Positions 59,901 through 64,000 of a stretch of 64,000 nt of DNA are shown piece by piece. The DNA comes from Nymphaea colorata (lineage: Eukaryota > Streptophyta > Magnoliopsida > Nymphaeales > Nymphaeaceae), in the NCBI RefSeq assembly GCF_008831285.2, contig NC_045139.1, positions 29,305,206 through 29,369,205 on the forward strand. The letters are read 5' to 3'. Positions within the stretch are counted from its first letter, which is position 1; each line of letters starts with the position of its first letter. Both the position numbers and the translations under genes were made by a program. The notes beneath the pieces are model-generated. The model was not told the DNA's origin. It made no database searches and saw only the letters and a list, made by a program, of their open reading frames with translations.

Positions 59901-62900
59901 CTGCATAGAAGATTTCATCTGTGATGATTTTTGGCTTCTTGCTTATCTGAGACGCTATCCTAGAGCCATCGAGGAGCAGTACAAGGACCTCGTCTCTGAT
60001 GTGAAGTCATCCTTGCACCCTGTCATAGGGTCGAAGAGATGATCAAATGCTCCTTCAATTATTTTTTTCTCGTTGCAACCCATCTTCCTTTGCCTTCCGG
60101 TAGTCATTCCACTTTCAAGTTTTTAACGCTTCCTTGGTTCACCTTCTTTGTTAGGGTCAGAGTCTGAGCGTCATCTTCATCGGCTCCTTCATCACGCTTG
60201 CAATAACGTCGATCAGCAGTCTTGCAGCTTTCTCCCTATGGGCATTTCTGTTTGCATTTTTCTAAATTCCTCAGGATTTGTTCGATCAACTGTTGTCTGG
60301 TCTCCACCTTAGGATTGTGCTTAGGCGATACCCAACTCAGCCCTGAAAACTGCAATAGACTCCCCTTACTTCCTGGTTTCACGCCTAACCACCAATAGCC
60401 ACTATCTAATCTCTCTATTTCTTCTTCCAACTCCATCGTTGAAGGTTGCTCCTTGGTCCAGATTGGCCAGAAGGGGACTCCCTCAAAGATGCACAACTTC
60501 TGGTATTGCTCCTTGCCTTGGAAGATGAACAGTTTCCATCAAAACCATAAACTGAAGCTTGCAAGGTTACCAATGTACTCGTCATAGTCCTTGGGCGGTT
60601 TTGGATTCCAAGACGCAGGGCTGGGAATGCCATACACCTGCGATCCAAGCTGCAGAAGCATGTAGTCTTCTGGAATTTCATCCGCCGGTTGAAGAGGCCC
60701 ATAGATGATCATCGGCAGCAGCGGCTTGCTGGGTTCCGGCTCTGATACCATTGTTAGCCTCTGCTAACCAGTACCAACCTTCACCAGCCAGCCCTTGAGA
60801 AACTCACACACACCACTCCCTAATCCCATGTTAGGGATTCCCTCCCGGAGGAATCACCAATAATGTCTGCGATAACCCTCCCTCCCTTCTGGCTGTTACC
60901 CCTATTTATGGATGTTATTGGGTCAGTCCAGTGGACCGGACCCATGATCCCATTCTCGATATCTAACATATTTATAGATTATTTCCAGTTGAATATATGA
61001 TGTCTTAATCTGCCTTATTGCTTGTGCCATTGTTTGTACTTTTGTGTGATATGCACAATTTTTTTTCCCATTAAGTACTATGTGAATTTATGATGAGCAA
61101 TGTTCTCTATCTTTAGAAAAGATGGAAGTGGCTTTTATTCTTGAAAATGTTTTCATTTATGTAGGTTAATAAATCCGGCAAGTTTGAGAAGGGCATTCCA
61201 CATTACTGTGTCATGTCAGAGCTGAATTTCTTGGTCTGATTCTGTTCAAAAGATAATCCTTCGACTGATATATCAACTCTTCTTTTGACTCCACTCAGCT
61301 GACTGATTTTCATGAGCCATTTTTCTAGGTTATCTCTTTGAATGAAATCCAGCTGCAGCAAGTCTTGATGCTTTTAGATTCCTTCGCAATAGGTGGATTA
61401 CGCCAGAAGTGAGTTCAGCTTTTCCTCTTAACGTCTTCATTAATATTCCCTTTTCCATTAAAAGAAAGGAAAAATCTCTTACGTGCGTTGATCCCTCATT
61501 TTTAATTTGGTGCTTCTTTCACAAATGTTTGTCATTATATATGCCTCTAAATGATTCATGTTGATAGAGTCATAAAGCATCATCGTGGATAAGCAGTTGA
61601 AATTATCCTCTGTATTCGCTCTGTTCAAGAATGAGCGATATGAGGACACTGTTTTTTTCCTTTGCTCTAATGCATTGAAAACTCATTTTGCTTCTTGTTG
61701 CTTTCTTCGCAATCAATTTTTTTTTTTTTTTTGGTGAGAGCTAGCAAGGAAGTATTTTTGTTTGAGTTGTGTACACAAATTGTTTGATGGCTGCACTATT
61801 TTCTCTTTCTTTTCTGCAATATAATACTTTTACACAAGGCTGTAAAAATATCTGAAGCCGGTATCTGTTGAGCCCAAAATAAGATATTCTACCATGTCTT
61901 ATCATAAAATCGTGATTCTGAAGAATTTTTGTTGAAAAGAATAATGCTGCTAAATGATGTTAGAATGGCTACTGGCATGGACTACATCCAATGACCAAAT
62001 AATTTGCTATAATAAAAAAATGCAAGTATGAACTAATATACATGTTAAACAAATAAACTATGGTGGCTGAAAATAATCTACGTGAGGAAATCTATCCCTT
62101 GCACGTTCACATGCCCTACCTTTCTTTTACACAGACACACACAGTAATTTGTTCTTTTCATACCCACACGCACACAAATGCATAGTTCATGTAAAAAGGC
62201 TTATACAAATCAGAAGCCCAATTTTGCAAAAACTTTTGTCAGTTGGGTAGATTTCGTTGGGTTCTTTCTTATTAGTGGTAAATGTGGTCAGTCCTAAGAA
62301 GCTTCATGCGTCTCTCTCTCTTGAAGAAATGCAACCTTGTTTCACAAACTATTGTGTGATTCACTTGCTAAGTTAAGACACCTTTCAATCAGCTTTCGGA
62401 GGTCTCTGGTTTTTTTCCAATTCCATCATATCAATGTGATATATCAGATCTATCTTAAGATTTTGTACTACCAGAGGCAGTTCACTTCTTTTTTCTATGT
62501 ATGATTGAACAGCATCTTGTTTCATTGAACAAATGGATTTTAAAATATCCTGTTGTCCTCTAGCAGGCCAAGGATCTTGTGCCTTGTTGTCCTCAATCTT
62601 GTTGTTTACTAGCCTTGAATTTAATAGTTGGTTTCCTTACCATTTGTTGCGTGGCATGTGCAATGCAGCTGTAACATTTATCTCATCCACCTTGTGGTTG
62701 TCCTTATGTCTACCCAACCTGAAGATCAGTAAAGTTCTTCCATATTTAGGTTGAGGATGACTTTTCTGAAACAACCTTTATGCAGCATTAGTTTAAAGAT
62801 GATCTGTAGCAATGTGCTCACTGAATATTTTATTACTTCCATGAAAAGATGGTGATTTTGACTGTGATTTAGTACTATAGGGTGGATTGCTGTACATGCT

Positions 62901-63257
62901 TTCAGATTATCGTTTTAGACACACTTGGACAAAGGGCTGAGATTCTAGAAAATCCCATACCATCATATTGAGCACACTTGTTTTCTTGATCTCAAAGGGT
63001 CTCTCTGACAAGTTTTTTGACTTTATCAAGAATGTTTTCTGTTTCATGTGATTCATATTAAGGCAAACCTCTTTTTATTTTCATGACACTTTTGCTGTTG
63101 ATTGCAGGTATGGTCGATACAGGCCATGGCACAATCCCTTACTGAAAAAGCTGAGCGGTTGGCAAATAACATGGTGGCACTACGCACAAAATGCCGTTCT
63201 CTCTGATGTCCGTAAAAAATTAAGGAAGAATTCTTGGCACACTTTTGGTCAGAGAAT
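47935..63257 (+). CDS. SHBY: VPS13-family lipid transfer protein, SHRUBBY type; N-terminal part, continues past the window
   Basis: Exons: 47935-48031, 50308-50385, 52397-52509, 52601-52694, 54253-54296, 54504-54575, 56253-56329, 58688-58886, 61165-61233, 61329-61408, 63108-63257. All junctions are GT-AG and in phase: 357 codons plus 2 nt. It starts MFENLVHQLLSGYLGRYVKG, the chorein N-terminus that defines VPS13. WKGEVVLENVELILEAFDYL, GRIGRMCIKIPWTKLGWDPI and EFAGKKAKLAAAELAKL follow, then RGGQVCKRLDISEFGIYWNPW and YGRYRPWHNPLLKKLSGWQI. The ENVELILEAFDYLQLPFA form is that of Arabidopsis SHRUBBY rather than its other VPS13 paralogues (from memory). VPS13 proteins are long hydrophobic grooves moving lipids at membrane contact sites; SHRUBBY was linked to root growth and patterning. 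Introns reach 2.3 kb and carry mobile elements, but no exon is broken. Confidence 0.9.
48032..50307 (+). other. Intron 1 of the VPS13-like gene
   Basis: It contains a GAA microsatellite at about 48912-48942 inside a purine-rich stretch (48640-49150). A minus-strand frame at 49003-49413 has an ordinary amino-acid composition at its start but no recognisable domain. It may be an old transposon fragment. Confidence 0.45.
50386..52396 (+). other. Intron 2 of the VPS13-like gene
   Basis: Besides the GGGT repeat and the TA tract at 50898-50921 it has a purine tract at about 51035-51115 and repeat-like DNA at 51460-51560. A 12-nt stretch at 50700-50711 is bounded by AG and GT and keeps phase, so it could be a microexon (see findings). 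Confidence 0.45.
50803..50925 (+). repeat. GGGTGCGGGT-type repeat followed by TA microsatellite, copy 3
   Basis: TGTCACATGGGTGTGGGGTG..GGGTGCCGGTGCGAG..CAAGTTTCAAAAAAAAATTGGGTGCGGG runs into (TA)n at 50898-50921. It has the same architecture as 35936-36030. Confidence 0.6.
52695..54252 (+). other. Intron 4 of the VPS13-like gene
   Basis: No coding signal and no clear transposon. It ends with an ATAC-type microsatellite stretch at 54085-54180. Confidence 0.4.
54085..54180. repeat. ATAC/CATA microsatellite
   Basis: Repeats of ACAT, ATAC and CATG tetranucleotides run for almost 100 bp, just upstream of coding exon 5 of the VPS13-like gene. Confidence 0.85.
54737..55504 (+). mobile_element. 768-bp non-autonomous DNA transposon with subterminal CGTATCG repeats and a transposase-tail remnant
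   Basis: Terminal inverted repeats are perfect for 11 bp (GCAATGTTGTA at 54737, TACAACATTGC ending at 55504). Both subterminal zones are packed with CGTATCG / CGATACG words, about 150 bp on the left and 60 bp on the right, as expected for clustered transposase binding sites. The interior retains an acidic frame (NREDENEEEDGDEDENEYDE, about 55126-55185, then DYE and TGA at 55195-55197), which resembles the acidic end of a plant hAT-like transposase. The flanks ATATAGAA and ATATAAGT are only weakly alike, so the target-site duplication and superfamily are unproven. It lies in intron 6 of the VPS13-like gene. Confidence 0.75.
55505..56252 (+). other. Rest of intron 6 of the VPS13-like gene
   Basis: AT-rich with no coding signal. 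A 132-codon frame at 55994-56392 is partly the shadow of exon 7. Confidence 0.5.
56330..58687 (+). other. Intron 7 of the VPS13-like gene, 2.36 kb
   Basis: It includes a CACCCACACCCACACCCACA run near 57450-57468 and a purine-rich block at 57650-57710 (AGAGGAAGAGAGGAGAATGA). The latter is followed by sequence that resembles an LTR interior (about 57410-57960), with no verifiable LTR ends. No exon is missed as far as homologue spacing tells. Confidence 0.45.
59580..60968 (-). mobile_element. Fragment of a non-autonomous LTR retrotransposon (5' LTR, primer-binding site, short gag-like frame)
   Basis: Read on the minus strand, the element starts at 60968. Its LTR, 60752-60968 (217 bp), begins TGTTAG and ends CTAACA. 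One base later is TGGTATCAGAGCC (60738-60750), the primer-binding site complementary to the initiator tRNA-Met 3' end. A 70-codon frame (60539-60751, start overlapping the primer-binding site) and further short frames follow, with no protease, integrase or reverse transcriptase. Internal sequence words recur (near 59697 and 60009, and near 59797 and 60099). No 3' LTR was found, so the left border is approximate. It lies in intron 8 of the VPS13-like gene, antisense to it. Confidence 0.7.
60752..60968 (-). repeat. 5' LTR, 217 bp
   Basis: TG...CA ends with short inverted repeats TGTTAG / CTAACA, directly abutting a primer-binding site. The length is small, typical of short-LTR non-autonomous elements. 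Only this copy is present. Confidence 0.75.
61409..63107 (+). other. Intron 10 of the VPS13-like gene, 1.7 kb
   Basis: AT-rich, with a T tract at about 61717-61732 and CA-rich patches near 62130-62180. No coding signal or clear mobile element. Confidence 0.45.
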
Positions 63258-64000
63258 GTAAGTGTAGCTTTTACCAATGAGTGTTATTCTCTCTTTTTTG
63301 AGAGAATATTTGTAATCTATATGTTTGTTTTTTGTACCAGATATGCACCTTTCTGTGTAGAATGTTTGTTATCTATATGTTTGTACTTTGTGGTTTGTGC
63401 CATTGCTGCATGTGTCTATGTAGAAACCATGCATCCAGCAGCTTTCTCCTACTACTGGTTTTCATCATCAGTGCCTTTGTCGGGCAAAGTTCATTGGTTT
63501 ACCTTCTCTGGTTGCAGATTATCTTGGAAGGTTTACTGTTCTTTATTAATACTCATTCCAAATATCCAACGCCATCTTATAGACAAGATTTTGCTTTGTC
63601 AAGAAATGCTTTAGTATTCCGAGTACAAATCAACTCAAGAACTAGAAAACTTTTACGAAGGCTGTGAAGTTCCTATAAAACCTACTATTGGAAATGATTC
63701 TTTCTCAATCATGACATTTGGCTGTGAACTGACCTAGACAGCTTGGATACAATAAATGCCACATCCTCTTAATGAACTTTTCATCTGTCCATGATTAGGC
63801 TTGTGCAAAAGTTACTTCTTGGTGACATTTTTCCGTTTAGTTTTAGAATTCGTTTACAGCTGTTTGGTGGCTTCTACACAAGATTGATTTGCAGGCTAAC
63901 TGAATAAATACTACGTAGAACTTGTTTTATATTGTTTGGCCCTTGACATGGTGTCAAACGTGAGTGTGAAGTCTTAAGAAATGTTGGACTTGGAAACTTA
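63258..64000 (+). other. Start of intron 11 of the VPS13-like gene
   Basis: It follows the GTAAGT donor at 63258. I find no further exon before the window ends. The frames at 63234-63667 read through the donor and have no VPS13-like content. Confidence 0.55.

Noticed and set aside
1..64000. CRISPR arrays, operons, prophage or other bacterial systems
   Set aside because: The DNA is plant nuclear. Tandem repeats here abut directly and lack regular unique spacers.
1..64000. Chloroplast or mitochondrial DNA insertions
   Set aside because: No organelle gene or organelle tRNA was recognised; the only tRNA is the nuclear-type initiator Met.

Overview
The window is nuclear DNA of a flowering plant. 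It has a plant-type intronless initiator tRNA-Met, spliced genes with canonical GT-AG introns, a class I TCP transcription factor, a plant CUL3 and a VPS13 protein of the SHRUBBY type. Between genes it is AT-rich and full of decayed transposon pieces and TA microsatellites. I cannot name the species.

Layout: (1) 1-5.2 kb is AT-rich intergenic DNA with tandem repeats and one small GC-rich gene for a secreted four-cysteine protein (2899-3276, +). (2) 5.26-9.73 kb holds a complete two-exon CUL3 (-), whose 2.27 kb intron carries a tRNA-derived SINE. (3) 12.37 kb is the initiator tRNA-Met gene, followed by about 13 kb without a gene I can prove. (4) 25.84-26.99 kb is an intronless class I TCP gene (+). 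(5) 27-35.2 kb is repeat-rich, with SINE, tandem and segmental duplications. (6) 35.21-41.50 kb is a ten-exon gene (+) for a 312-residue protein with one N-terminal membrane segment; its introns hold a foldback MITE and a SINE-like unit. (7) 41.5-45.7 kb is intergenic with a three-copy dispersed repeat. (8) From about 45.75 kb to beyond the right edge runs a VPS13/SHRUBBY-like gene (+). Eleven coding exons (357 codons plus 2 nt) are visible, separated by introns of up to 2.3 kb that hold a 768-bp DNA transposon remnant and an LTR element fragment.

The genes do not form a pathway. CUL3 is the scaffold of BTB-type ubiquitin ligases, TCP is a growth regulator, VPS13 is a bridge-like lipid transfer protein, and the ten-exon protein has no function I can name. 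Exon models were built by hand from reading frame, splice dinucleotides and phase, and each internal junction was checked for phase. I found no CRISPR array, operon or bacterial-type system. The most unusual structures are the transposon relics, a perfect 26-bp palindrome at the VPS13 promoter, and an LTR element whose primer-binding site matches the tRNA gene in the same window.
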